Origin: Flavobacterium noncentrifugens
GTDB taxonomy: Bacteria; Bacteroidota; Bacteroidia; Flavobacteriales; Flavobacteriaceae
Direction of reading: 5' to 3'
Assembly: GCF_900100375.1 (NCBI RefSeq)
Contig: NZ_FNEZ01000002.1
Coordinates: 992,001 to 1,056,000, forward strand
DNA: 64,000 bases
This document shows, piece after piece, positions 41,922 through 49,915 of this stretch. The position numbers and the translations under genes are program-made. The notes beneath the pieces are model-generated. The model saw only the letters and a list, made by a program, of their open reading frames with translations. It was not told where the DNA came from and made no database searches. How positions within the stretch are numbered: the first letter of the stretch is position 1; the number at the start of each line of letters is the position of its first letter.

Positions 41922-42413
41922 TTATTTTACATTATTTTTGAAAAGGTCCTCGATTGCTTTGCCCAGTTCATCCATATCATGTTTGAACTCTCTTTTAAAA
42001 GACTCGTTTCGGTCTACGAAAGCCTGGTCGGATTTTTCCATGTTGTTGGAAAATTCCATATCTGATTCACGCAGCCTGCCTTTCAGGTCTTCGAGCTGTT
42101 CCCTTGATGCGGATAAATTGCTTTTCAACCGCTCATTTTCTTTCTTATCCGCTTTTGCCATTTTTGCTTCAAGCTGTTTTACTTTAGCATCCAGGTCTTT
42201 GATCGCGGTTTCTGAGTTTTCCTTAAAAGTTTTCCATTCTGCCACAGTTTTTTGCTTTGCCTCAGCATTGGCATCCTTGGCAGCTTCCTTGAGATCCTGA
42301 TTGGCTTCGGTAATATTTACTTTGGCATCATCCAAGTCCTTTTTTGAGGATTTGTTGCAACTGCCAAGCAGGATTGTGGTGCCCATGAGAAGAGCGAGAA
42401 GTGTGTTTTTCAT
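41922..42413 (-). CDS. Coiled-coil lipoprotein
   Basis: The 163-residue protein has a lipobox TILLGSC (Cys19) after a short hydrophobic signal, then a highly charged helical region rich in Lys/Glu/Ala (residues 25-150) predicted to form a long coiled coil. It is a likely envelope lipoprotein of structural type, comparable in form but not sequence to Lpp or YgdI-like proteins. It is first in the NDH-2 operon and has promoter J directly upstream. I do not recognise a named family. Confidence 0.8.
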   Translation of the reverse strand: MKNTLLALLMGTTILLGSCNKSSKKDLDDAKVNITEANQDLKEAAKDANAEAKQKTVAEWKTFKENSETAIKDLDAKVKQLEAKMAKADKKENERLKSNLSASREQLEDLKGRLRESDMEFSNNMEKSDQAFVDRNESFKREFKHDMDELGKAIEDLFKNNVK

Positions 42414-42466
42414 AATAGTTGTTTTAAATGATTATTTTTTTAAGATTATTTAAAAGAAATCTCTGA

Positions 42467-42532
42467 CAAAGGTGTGGATGTGCTTTGGACTAGAAAATGA
42501 CAGATGGCACGTTGGGAAGTGATTTAAAGCAC
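42467..42532 (-). promoter_or_regulatory. Regulon promoter J (lipoprotein-ALDH-NDH-2 operon)
   Basis: The -7 box CACCTTTG is at 42467-42474. Operators ATGACAGATGGCAC (42497-42510) and GTGATTTAAAGCAC (42519-42532) are centred 29.5 and 51.5 bp upstream of it. Confidence 0.82.
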
Positions 42533-42588
42533 TTTATTATTTTTGAAAATATCTTGCTTAAAATTATGTATTGTATCTTCTGTCGACT

Positions 42589-43650
42589 TCAGGCGATTGT
42601 GATTTCTTCCGACAGGTAGATTTCCTGTACGGCCTGAATCAGTTCGACACCTTCTTTAAATGGACGCTCAAAGGACTTCCTGCCCATGATAATTCCTGCA
42701 CCGCCTGCACGTTTGTTTATAATCGCAGTCCTCAATGCTTGAGCCATATCGGTCGCGCCTTTTGATTCTCCTCCGGAGTTCAACATATTGATGCGCCCTG
42801 AAAAACAGTTTAGCACCTGGTATCGGCAACGGTCTATTGGATGGTCAGTGCATAATTCGGAATACATATCAGGATTGCTCTTTGCGAATGCTATGGCCGT
42901 AAAACCTCCATTGCATTCGGGGAGTTTCTGTTTGATGATATCTGCCTGTATTGTAACCCCAAGGTAGTTCGCCTGTCCGGTAATATCTGCGGCAGTGTTA
43001 TAGTCAACACCATTTTTTATGAATGCTGGATTCCTTGAATAACACCACAAAACGGTAGCCATCCCAAGATTGTGTGCCTCTTCGAAGGCATTGGCAACCT
43101 CAATAATCTGCCTGTCAGATTCTGGCGAGCCAAAAAACACGGTAGCGCCAATAGCAACTGCGCCGATGTTCCAGGCATCGCGCACGCTGGCAAACATGAT
43201 CTGGTCGTACTTATTTGGATAGGTGAGCAGCTCGTTATGGTTTATCTTTACTATGAACGGAATCTTATGGGCATATTTTCGAGATACCATCGCCATTGCA
43301 CCCATAGTAGAGGCAACGGCATTACACCCGGAGGCAATTGCCAGCTTTATGATATTCTCAGGGTCAAAATAGATAGGATTCCTGGAAAAAGAACTCCCGG
43401 CGGTATGTTCGACCCCTTGGTCAACAGGCAATATGGAAAGGTATCCGCTTCCGCCGAGTACTCCATGCCGGTAGATTTGGTTCAGGCTACGGATGCTTTG
43501 GGCACTCCTGTTACTTGGGATAAAAATATCGTCCAGATATGACGCGCCGGGCAATTGGAGAGACTCTTTGGGAATTGCTTTGCACTGGTGGCTTAGCAAA
43601 TCTCCACTTTGGTCACCGAGTAATTCCAAGAGCTTTGAGATATTTTTCAT
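42589..43650 (-). CDS. fbaB: Class I fructose-bisphosphate aldolase (FbaB/DhnA type)
   Basis: The 353-residue protein matches the archaeal-type class I aldolase: the substrate region ILPVDQGVEHTAG, the PFIVKINHNE segment, and GAVAIGATVFFGS. The likely Schiff-base Lys lies in GVTIQADIIKQKLP. It cleaves fructose-1,6-bisphosphate in glycolysis, or forms it in gluconeogenesis. It is the last gene of the unit 44065-44310, SHOCT gene and fbaB, and lies about 100 bp after the SHOCT gene. With pfkB, gpmA and ldhA it forms a set of glycolytic genes in the regulon. Confidence 0.9.
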   Translation of the reverse strand: MKNISKLLELLGDQSGDLLSHQCKAIPKESLQLPGASYLDDIFIPSNRSAQSIRSLNQIYRHGVLGGSGYLSILPVDQGVEHTAGSSFSRNPIYFDPENIIKLAIASGCNAVASTMGAMAMVSRKYAHKIPFIVKINHNELLTYPNKYDQIMFASVRDAWNIGAVAIGATVFFGSPESDRQIIEVANAFEEAHNLGMATVLWCYSRNPAFIKNGVDYNTAADITGQANYLGVTIQADIIKQKLPECNGGFTAIAFAKSNPDMYSELCTDHPIDRCRYQVLNCFSGRINMLNSGGESKGATDMAQALRTAIINKRAGGAGIIMGRKSFERPFKEGVELIQAVQEIYLSEEITIA

Positions 43651-43753
43651 CGTTGTAACAGTTTTTTAATTGTTGCGCCAAATGCATGCAAATGACAACC
43701 TCGTTGCCTGGCCTGGTATTGTGATGTTTCTTTTTTCTTGCTGATTTTAAATT

Positions 43754-43967
43754 TCAGGCTTTCTCAATGTTGGCTTTTTTTTCGTTGTATTCATCCTTGT
43801 TGATCTGGCCGGAAGCATACCGTTTTTTCAGGATGTCCAGCGGGGGTGTCTTTCTTGCTTCTCTGCCCGGGTATGTCATAAGGTACGGCAAATACCCAAA
43901 GGATCATTACGATCCAAAGGATCCACCAGATAAAGTTCATACCCCAATAATAATTTGTATAGTACAT
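43754..43967 (-). pseudogene. SHOCT-domain membrane protein with a one-base frameshift
   Basis: Two frames must be joined. The first reads MYYTNYYWGMNFIWWILWIV, a membrane helix and a ...PYDIPGQRSKKDTP segment. The second reads LDILKKRYASGQINKDEYNE, a SHOCT domain, up to a stop at 43754. The break falls in a run of five C on the minus strand (43842-43846); four would restore one 70-residue frame. This is a recent pseudogene, a phase-variable homopolymer or a sequencing error. It lies between the basic 81-aa gene and fbaB, likely in one operon. Confidence 0.75.
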
Positions 43968-43988
43968 GATTTCAATCTGTTAAAGAAT

Positions 43989-44078
43989 TTAATAATCGCT
44001 TTTCGATCTTTTTTGCTTTGCTTTTTGAGACTGCTGTTTATCTCGCCTTGCAGTTTTATCTAAACTACTTTGATGCAT
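43989..44078 (-). CDS. Putative 29-aa basic peptide
   Basis: A short ORF (MHQSSLDKTARRDKQQSQK then a Lys/Ser-rich end) overlaps the stop of the 81-aa gene by 14 bp in another frame. Eleven of 29 residues are Lys or Arg. It could be a coupled small protein or chance; only composition and position support it. Confidence 0.25.
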   Translation of the reverse strand: MHQSSLDKTARRDKQQSQKAKQKRSKSDY

Positions 44079-44310
44079 TTTCAGGAATTAATTTTTTCTC
44101 TGTTTTCTTAGCATTTTTCTTTTCTTTTTTCAAAATATTTTTTTGTGTTTTTCCAGTAGCTGCATCAATCCTTTTATTGATCTTCCTGGCCATTTTTTTT
44201 GCGGTTTCATCGATCCGTTTCATTATTTTTTTTCCACTTGATTTAACCAATGTAGCTTCTGTGAGTGCAGAGGTAATTTCTGCGGCCATTTTTTTAGACT
44301 TTGTTTTCAT
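44065..44310 (-). CDS. 81-aa lysine-rich helical protein
   Basis: The protein has about 23 Lys in 81 residues and almost no aromatic residues, with KKMARKINKRIDAATGK in the middle, and is predicted to be alpha-helical. The composition resembles histone H1-like DNA-binding tails. There is no signal peptide or membrane helix. It is the first gene of the fbaB unit and has a full regulon promoter (K) upstream. A chromatin role in dormancy is a reasonable but unproven idea. Confidence 0.6.
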   Translation of the reverse strand: MKTKSKKMAAEITSALTEATLVKSSGKKIMKRIDETAKKMARKINKRIDAATGKTQKNILKKEKKNAKKTEKKLIPENASK

Positions 44311-44379
44311 AATCTTTTTTAATTAAATGTTATTGAATTGCTTCACCTCAAATGGAAAAGCATGCTAATGATAATAATA

Positions 44380-44445
44380 CAAATTTGCACAAGAGATATC
44401 ACGCGTGGAATGACATGCGTCACTTCGATAAGTGATGCGCGACAC
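44380..44445 (-). promoter_or_regulatory. Regulon promoter K (basic protein-SHOCT-fbaB unit)
   Basis: The -7 box CAAATTTG is at 44380-44387. Operators ATGACATGCGTCAC (44410-44423) and GTGATGCGCGACAC (44432-44445) are centred 29.5 and 51.5 bp upstream. Together with promoter L this fills the 333-bp gap 44311-44643. Confidence 0.82.
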
Positions 44446-44503
44446 TTGTCCAGATACTTTAAGAATCGCAATTTGAGCAGTTGAAACAAAATCAAAAGGA
44501 AAA

Positions 44504-44569
44504 GTGACCAGCATCACTTTTTACGCTGTCGGTCGTCATTTGTAGATGGCGAATTATACAGCAATTTTA
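44504..44569 (+). promoter_or_regulatory. Regulon promoter L (LtaS-like sulfatase gene)
   Basis: For the plus-strand gene at 44644, operator GTGACCAGCATCAC (44504-44517) is centred 51.5 bp before a box CAATTTTA (44562-44569), a 5-of-6 match to CAnnTTTG. At 29.5 bp (44526-44539) the promoter-proximal half GTCAT is kept. The geometry agrees with the other promoters, but the box is imperfect. Confidence 0.6.
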
Positions 44570-44643
44570 TCCCATTATATCTACTGTCCCTATTGCTGCA
44601 GTTTGCGTTTGAAAATTTGCAAACGAATTAAAATCCAAAATAT

Positions 44644-46602
44644 ATGTTCAAAAGAATTGTACCTCAAGGCAGATTTTCGTTGCTGTTTTATTTTATCGTG
44701 TGGTTCCTTTTGACATCGCAATTTTTGAGAGCCGTTTTTCTTGTATGGGAATACGACCAGGTTTCGTGGAATGCAATCAACGTATTGCGGACACTATTGA
44801 CGGGATTATTTTTTGACATAGGAACCGTAACTTTTCTAAGCCTTATGGCAATCTTTTATTATGCCATCATGCCAAACCGGTGGATCGGCTCATGGGCTGA
44901 CAAGGCTTTGGTTTATTTTTTTACGGCACTTGAAATATTCATTTTAGTCTTTACTTTTTTCGCTGAGATCACTTTTTGGGATGAATTTAAGACCAGGTTT
45001 AATTTTATCGCAGTTGATTACTTGATTTACACCCATGAAGTTGTTGCAAATATTAAGGAATCTTATCCTTTGCCGTTATTGATCGGAGGTGTATTGCTCA
45101 TAACTGCAACAGTGCTATTTTTGTTCTTCAAACGAAAAGCTTTTACAAGCACCTTTACTCATAAAGCCTCTTTAAAACAACGTTTGACTGTTTTGATAAC
45201 TGCTGTAATTGTTTCTCTTTTTTACATTTCATTGATTAAGAATTACCAGGCAGAATGGTCAGTAAACAGATACAACTCGGAAATTTCAAAATCAGGAATC
45301 TATTCTTTTTTTGCCGCTTTCAGAAACAACCAGATGGAGTATGTCCAGTTTTACACTTCAATAGAAAAGGATAGGGCTTTTGCCATTGTCCGCGATAAAC
45401 TGAAAAGCAATGACTCGAAATTCACCGAAAGCGGTTACTCCATCCACAGGACAATTTCGGACAGTTTGGGCCCGGGACTAAAGAAAAATGTTGTTTTTAT
45501 TCTCGTCGAAAGCCTGAGCGGGAGTTTCCTGAAGGAATTTGGCAACAAACAAAATATCACACCATTTTTAGACAGCCTCGCCCAGAAAAGCATTTTCTTC
45601 GAAAACCTTTACGCAACCGGCACCAGAACTGTACGTGGTATGGAAGCCGTGACCTTGTGCATTCCGCCAACACCAGGGCAAAGCGTTGTAAAAAGGCCAG
45701 ACAACCATAATCTGTATACGGTTTGCAGTGTCTTTAAGAAAAGGCATTATGACTGCAATTTCTTTTACGGTGGTGATGGTTATTTTGACAATATGAACTC
45801 TTATTTCGGAGGGAATGGCTTTAATATTTACGATCGCGGTCGCGGAAGTGTTTTGGGAGACGATATCAAGACAACCCGCAATAATATTGATGACAGCGAA
45901 GTCACATTTGAAAATGCATGGGGAATCTGCGATGAAGATATTTTCAATAAATTGCTCAAAGTTGCCGACATGCAACACAAAAACAAAAAGCCGTTTTTCA
46001 ATTTTGTGATGACCACATCGAATCACAGGCCGTTTACGTATCCTGCAGGCAGGATTGACATTCCATCGGGTACTAGCCGTGAGGGAGCCGTGAAATACAC
46101 TGATTTTGCACTGCGGGAACTCTTTAAAAAAGCTAGCAAAAAACCATGGTTTAACAATACGGTTTTCATGATTGTCGCCGATCATTGTGCAAGCAGTGCC
46201 GGAAAAGACGAAATTGATATAGCCAATTACCACATTCCGGCTTTTATAGTGAATTTTCCTGAAGCAGGCGTTCTGAAAATCGAGAAGCAATGCTCGCAGA
46301 TCGATTTGTTCCCGACACTTTTTTCCTTGATGCACTGGAATTATGAGTCAGATTTCTTTGGCAGAAATGTACTTGACAATAATTTTGAGGAACGATCGCT
46401 GATTGGAACTTATAGGAAACTTGTTTTAATGAAAAGGGACAAGGTTATGATTTTATCCGACCAGAAAAAACAGGCATTTTATAGCTGGGAAAAAAAAGAC
46501 AATAGCCTGAGGCCGTTACCGGTTGAAAAGGCTTTTCTTGAGGAGACGATTTCATGGTACCAGACGGCGGATTATCTTTTCACCAATAAGTTATTGAAGT
46601 AG
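44644..46602 (+). CDS. LtaS-like membrane sulfatase / phosphoglycerol transferase family
   Basis: The 652-residue protein has about five membrane helices in the first 220 residues and a large periplasmic sulfatase-fold domain with VFILVESLSGSF (metal-binding Glu), GTRTVRGMEA (nucleophile Thr) and VADHCASSAG. This is the LTA-synthase/OpgB group that transfers phosphoglycerol or phosphoethanolamine head groups from phospholipids. In a Gram-negative cell the acceptor would be a glycan or lipid of the envelope. Promoter L suggests induction with the regulon. Confidence 0.88.
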   Translation: MFKRIVPQGRFSLLFYFIVWFLLTSQFLRAVFLVWEYDQVSWNAINVLRTLLTGLFFDIGTVTFLSLMAIFYYAIMPNRWIGSWADKALVYFFTALEIFILVFTFFAEITFWDEFKTRFNFIAVDYLIYTHEVVANIKESYPLPLLIGGVLLITATVLFLFFKRKAFTSTFTHKASLKQRLTVLITAVIVSLFYISLIKNYQAEWSVNRYNSEISKSGIYSFFAAFRNNQMEYVQFYTSIEKDRAFAIVRDKLKSNDSKFTESGYSIHRTISDSLGPGLKKNVVFILVESLSGSFLKEFGNKQNITPFLDSLAQKSIFFENLYATGTRTVRGMEAVTLCIPPTPGQSVVKRPDNHNLYTVCSVFKKRHYDCNFFYGGDGYFDNMNSYFGGNGFNIYDRGRGSVLGDDIKTTRNNIDDSEVTFENAWGICDEDIFNKLLKVADMQHKNKKPFFNFVMTTSNHRPFTYPAGRIDIPSGTSREGAVKYTDFALRELFKKASKKPWFNNTVFMIVADHCASSAGKDEIDIANYHIPAFIVNFPEAGVLKIEKQCSQIDLFPTLFSLMHWNYESDFFGRNVLDNNFEERSLIGTYRKLVLMKRDKVMILSDQKKQAFYSWEKKDNSLRPLPVEKAFLEETISWYQTADYLFTNKLLK

Positions 46603-46775
46603 CTTATAATATTTTTTATGTCCGCTGCAGCGTTCCGGGTGCTATCATAAATTTCACGATAAAAATTATTATCGACGATAACAAAGCAAAAAATAAATAA
46701 TTTATTTCTGGTCTCTACAGGTGAATCGTTGTAAAGATATTTATCTAAAATTTAAAAAAATTAAAAATGGAGTGC

Positions 46776-47246
46776 TCACAGCACACCATTGTCCGCAAAG
46801 GAATAATAATTTTCAGTTGTGACAATTAAATGGTCGAGCACCGGTATGTCAAGGAGTTTTCCCGCACTGACGATTTTTTTGGTAATTTCTTTATCGGCGT
46901 CGCTCGCTTTCAAATTATCCGATGGGTGGTTATGGGCCATGATAATGCCCGATGCATTGGCTTTTAGTGCTGCAGCAAATATTAACCGGACGTCCACTAC
47001 AGTGCCACTTATGCCACCGGTCGACAGTTCGTAAATCCCTAATACCTTATTACCCTTATTGAGCAGCACGATTTTAAATTGCTCAATGAATTCGATTTTG
47101 TTTTGATCCCAGGCCTGCATCAATATATCATATGCCGAGGCAGAGGACTGTATTTGTGGCCGCTCAGAAGGCTTTACGGAAGTTTTATAGATAAGCTGGA
47201 TCTCTGAAACCGTTTGCCATTTTGCTGTTTTGATTGAAGTTTCCAT
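46776..47246 (-). CDS. RadC-like JAB/MPN-domain protein (short form)
   Basis: The 156-residue protein has the JAMM-type motif MAHNHPSDNLKASDAD with His-x-His-Pro and the following Asp, in the RadC family. It is shorter than typical RadC (about 225 residues) because the N-terminal helix-hairpin-helix part is missing. Short RadC genes are frequent on integrative elements of Bacteroidota, but no other mobile gene is near. DNA repair by RadC is not well supported. Confidence 0.85.
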   Translation of the reverse strand: METSIKTAKWQTVSEIQLIYKTSVKPSERPQIQSSASAYDILMQAWDQNKIEFIEQFKIVLLNKGNKVLGIYELSTGGISGTVVDVRLIFAAALKANASGIIMAHNHPSDNLKASDADKEITKKIVSAGKLLDIPVLDHLIVTTENYYSFADNGVL

Positions 47247-47420
47247 AATTTCTAAATTTTAAAGATTAATTATGGAGCACCTCCGGCAATTGGTAAGCGA
47301 GCGCAAAAAGCAACGCAATAAAGCGCAGTTTGCTTGCGCATTTATGGATGATGTCTTCGAGGTACAAATGAGGTGCAAATTTAAACACATTAAATCTAAA
47401 TATCCTAGCGATTTAGCAAA

Positions 47421-47455
47421 TAAAAAAATGCTAACCTTTTGTAGATTAGCATTTT
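47421..47455 (-). terminator. Rho-independent terminator after mnmE
   Basis: A 10-bp perfect stem, AAAATGCTAA (47425-47434) with its complement 47446-47455, has an 11-base loop and is followed in the minus direction by a run of T. It ends mnmE, whose stop is at 47484. Confidence 0.85.
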
Positions 47456-47483
47456 AATAATTTTTATAGTTGTTTGTTTTGTG

Positions 47484-48881
47484 TTATTTTCCGATGCAAA
47501 AGTTCGCGAAAATATTCCCCAACAACTCATCATTTGTCACTTGACCTGTGATCATTCCAAAATGATACAGCGCTTCCTTAATATCAATCGCCATCAAATC
47601 AGAAGACAAATTGCTTTCAAGGCCAAACTTCACTTTTCGTATTTCTTCAAGCGCTTTCAGCAGCGAATCATAATGCCGTGTATTGGTCACGATGGTTTCA
47701 TTATTCCGTAAAGCACCCGTATTTACGAACGATAACAAGGTGGTTTTCAAATCTTCCACACCAATTTTTTGCTTCGCAGAGATCAGTAAAATATCCGGAA
47801 TTTCAGATTTCAGGTTTTCAATCTGTGCAGTTTCAAGCTTGTCCACTTTATTTCCGATAATAATTAACGGTTTCAGCGGAAACTGGTTTTTGATCTTCTC
47901 AATCTCAATCTTAATTTCCGAAATGCGTCCATTATCCATTATCAATTGTCCATTATCAATTAAATAAACAACCACCTGTGCCTGAGCGATTTTCTCAAAA
48001 GTCTTTTTAATACCGATACTTTCGACAACATCTTCCGTCTCGCGGATTCCGGCCGTATCGATAAACCGGAAACCAATGCCGCCAATGACCAGTTCGTCTT
48101 CAATCGTGTCGCGCGTCGTTCCTGCAATTTCCGAAACTATGGCGCGTTCTTCATTCAGCAGCGCATTCAGCAAAGTCGATTTTCCAACGTTCGGTTCGCC
48201 AACAATCGCAACAGGAATCCCGTTTTTGATCACATTTCCAACGGCAAACGAATCGATCAGGCGTTTTAAAACGAATTCGATCCGGTTCAGCAATTCATGA
48301 AATTGTGTCCGATCGGCAAATTCCACATCTTCTTCGGCAAAGTCGAGTTCGAGTTCAATCAGTGAAGCAAAATTCAATAATTCCGAACGCAATTGCGCAA
48401 TCTCATTCGAAAATCCGCCGCGCATTTGCTGCATTGCAATCTGGTGCGACGCTTCATTGTCTGACGAAATCAAATCGGCTACAGCCTCAGCCTGCGACAA
48501 ATCGAGCTTTCCATTTAAAAAAGCGCGCAATGTAAATTCGCCCGCATTTGCCATCCGGCAGCCGTTTCTAAGCAACAATTGGATGATTTGCTGTTGGATG
48601 AACGTCGATCCGTGGCATGAAATCTCAACCGTATTTTCTCCCGTATAAGAATTTGGCCCTTTGAATATTGAGAACAGGACTTCATCGAGGATTTTCGGGC
48701 CGTCGACAATGTGTCCAAGATGCAACGTATGCGACTTCTGCTTTTCAAGGTCTTTTCCCTTTACAGAACGAAAAACTTTGGCGCCAATCGCAATCGCATC
48801 TTCCCCCGAAACCCGAATCACGGCGATCGCGCCCGCGCCCGAAGGCGTAGCCAATGCCACAATAGAATCCTGATTGATCAT
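47484..48881 (-). CDS. mnmE: tRNA uridine-5-carboxymethylaminomethyl modification GTPase MnmE
   Basis: The 465-residue protein has the N-terminal folate-binding domain, the helical domain and an inserted G domain with GEPNVGKST (G1), DTAGIRETED (G3) and GNKVDKLE (G4). It ends with the invariant CIGK, so it is complete. With MnmG it modifies the wobble uridine of several tRNAs. An odd feature is an in-frame repeat segment (IDNGQLIMDNG) between G3 and G4, encoded at 47931-47963. The gene stands alone on the minus strand, ending at a good terminator. Confidence 0.95.
   Translation of the reverse strand: MINQDSIVALATPSGAGAIAVIRVSGEDAIAIGAKVFRSVKGKDLEKQKSHTLHLGHIVDGPKILDEVLFSIFKGPNSYTGENTVEISCHGSTFIQQQIIQLLLRNGCRMANAGEFTLRAFLNGKLDLSQAEAVADLISSDNEASHQIAMQQMRGGFSNEIAQLRSELLNFASLIELELDFAEEDVEFADRTQFHELLNRIEFVLKRLIDSFAVGNVIKNGIPVAIVGEPNVGKSTLLNALLNEERAIVSEIAGTTRDTIEDELVIGGIGFRFIDTAGIRETEDVVESIGIKKTFEKIAQAQVVVYLIDNGQLIMDNGRISEIKIEIEKIKNQFPLKPLIIIGNKVDKLETAQIENLKSEIPDILLISAKQKIGVEDLKTTLLSFVNTGALRNNETIVTNTRHYDSLLKALEEIRKVKFGLESNLSSDLMAIDIKEALYHFGMITGQVTNDELLGNIFANFCIGK
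47931..47963. repeat. Short dispersed repeat inserted in mnmE
   Basis: The stretch contains two near-copies of ATTATCAATTGTCCATTATC. On the coding strand it reads IDNGQLIMDNG. This recalls short repeats common between and within genes of flavobacteria. It keeps the reading frame, so MnmE stays intact. Confidence 0.6.
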
Positions 48882-49032
48882 ATTCAGTTATTTTTTTGCA
48901 AAAGTACGCTAAAGTTCGTCAGCAGCAAAAAGCAGCAATCACTGCAAACCCTAATAAAATGATAAAAGAAATGCAATCCCGCAGGATTATTTTGTAAATT
49001 TAGAATGCCAACCTAACAAAACGAACCGCAAC

Positions 49033-49869
49033 ATGAAAAAAATATTGTTCCCTACCGATTTTTCCGAAGTTTCTAAAAACGCCTTTGTGTATGCGTTGAA
49101 ACTCGCTGAAAATATTGATGCTGAAATCATTACCTTACATGTTTACGAGCTTCCCGTCGTGAACAATACCGATGGTTTTCCGAGTTATCTCGTCGAAATT
49201 TACGATGTGGTCGAGCTGAGCCAGTTTGAAAGTTACAAAGGCCAGATTCCGCTATTGCGCGACATTGCTGAAGCGAACAATCTGGGACACATTAAACTGA
49301 GCCACGAATTGTTGATGGGCGATTTGGTCGGAAATATTAAAGAAATTTCCAAAAAAGAACAGATCGATTATATCGTGCTCGGAACCAAAGGCGCAAGCGG
49401 ATTGAAGGAAACTTTCCTGGGTTCTACCGCCTCAGATGTCCTTTCAAATACCGATGCTATCGTGCTCGCCATTCCCGAAAAAAGCCATTACAGCCAAATT
49501 AAAAATATTGCATTTACGTCGCGTTTCAGAGAAAAAGACAGGGCCGCCTTGCTGAAATTGCTGAAATTAGCAAATGGCTTCGCTGCCAAAGTGCATTGCC
49601 TGTATGTGAAAACGCCAAGTTCCGATTTGAAAGAGGTTGTTCTGGCCGACTGGCAACTGCTGTTTAAAAATGAAAATGTTGATTTTCACATCGTCGAAAA
49701 TGAAAATGTTGAAGAAACGATCCTGCATTTCACCGAAACTGAAAACATCGATCTGCTCGCGATGCTGCATTATAAGAGAAGTTTTCTCGAAGGTCTGTTC
49801 CATTTCAGCCTGACGAAAAAAATCGTGCATCATGTGCAGATCCCAATTTTAGCGCTGCATGAAAATTAG
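49033..49869 (+). CDS. Universal stress protein, two-domain
   Basis: The 278-residue protein begins MKKILFPTDFSEVSKNAF and has a typical USP signature LGTKGASGLKETFLGSTASD in the first domain, followed by a more degenerate second domain. It resembles the USP at 9841-10671 but has no operator of the regulon type upstream. Its own gene is followed 46 bp later by the MutS-like gene on the same strand. Confidence 0.88.
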   Translation: MKKILFPTDFSEVSKNAFVYALKLAENIDAEIITLHVYELPVVNNTDGFPSYLVEIYDVVELSQFESYKGQIPLLRDIAEANNLGHIKLSHELLMGDLVGNIKEISKKEQIDYIVLGTKGASGLKETFLGSTASDVLSNTDAIVLAIPEKSHYSQIKNIAFTSRFREKDRAALLKLLKLANGFAAKVHCLYVKTPSSDLKEVVLADWQLLFKNENVDFHIVENENVEETILHFTETENIDLLAMLHYKRSFLEGLFHFSLTKKIVHHVQIPILALHEN

Positions 49870-49915
49870 AAAAACGCAGCTGTAAAGCTTATATTTGTTG
49901 GATAAAAATTTCAAA

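Noticed and set aside
43651..43753. Own regulon promoter for fbaB
   Set aside because: A GTGATG half site exists, but neither operator spacing nor box fits; read-through from promoter K is simpler.
43767..44326. Plus-strand ORFs (about 100 codons each) opposite the SHOCT and Lys-rich genes
   Set aside because: They are hydrophobic shadow frames (poly-Phe/Ile) of Lys-rich genes on the other strand.
47272..47457. 61-codon plus-strand ORF between the RadC-like gene and mnmE
   Set aside because: It has no recognisable domain and runs into the mnmE terminator hairpin.
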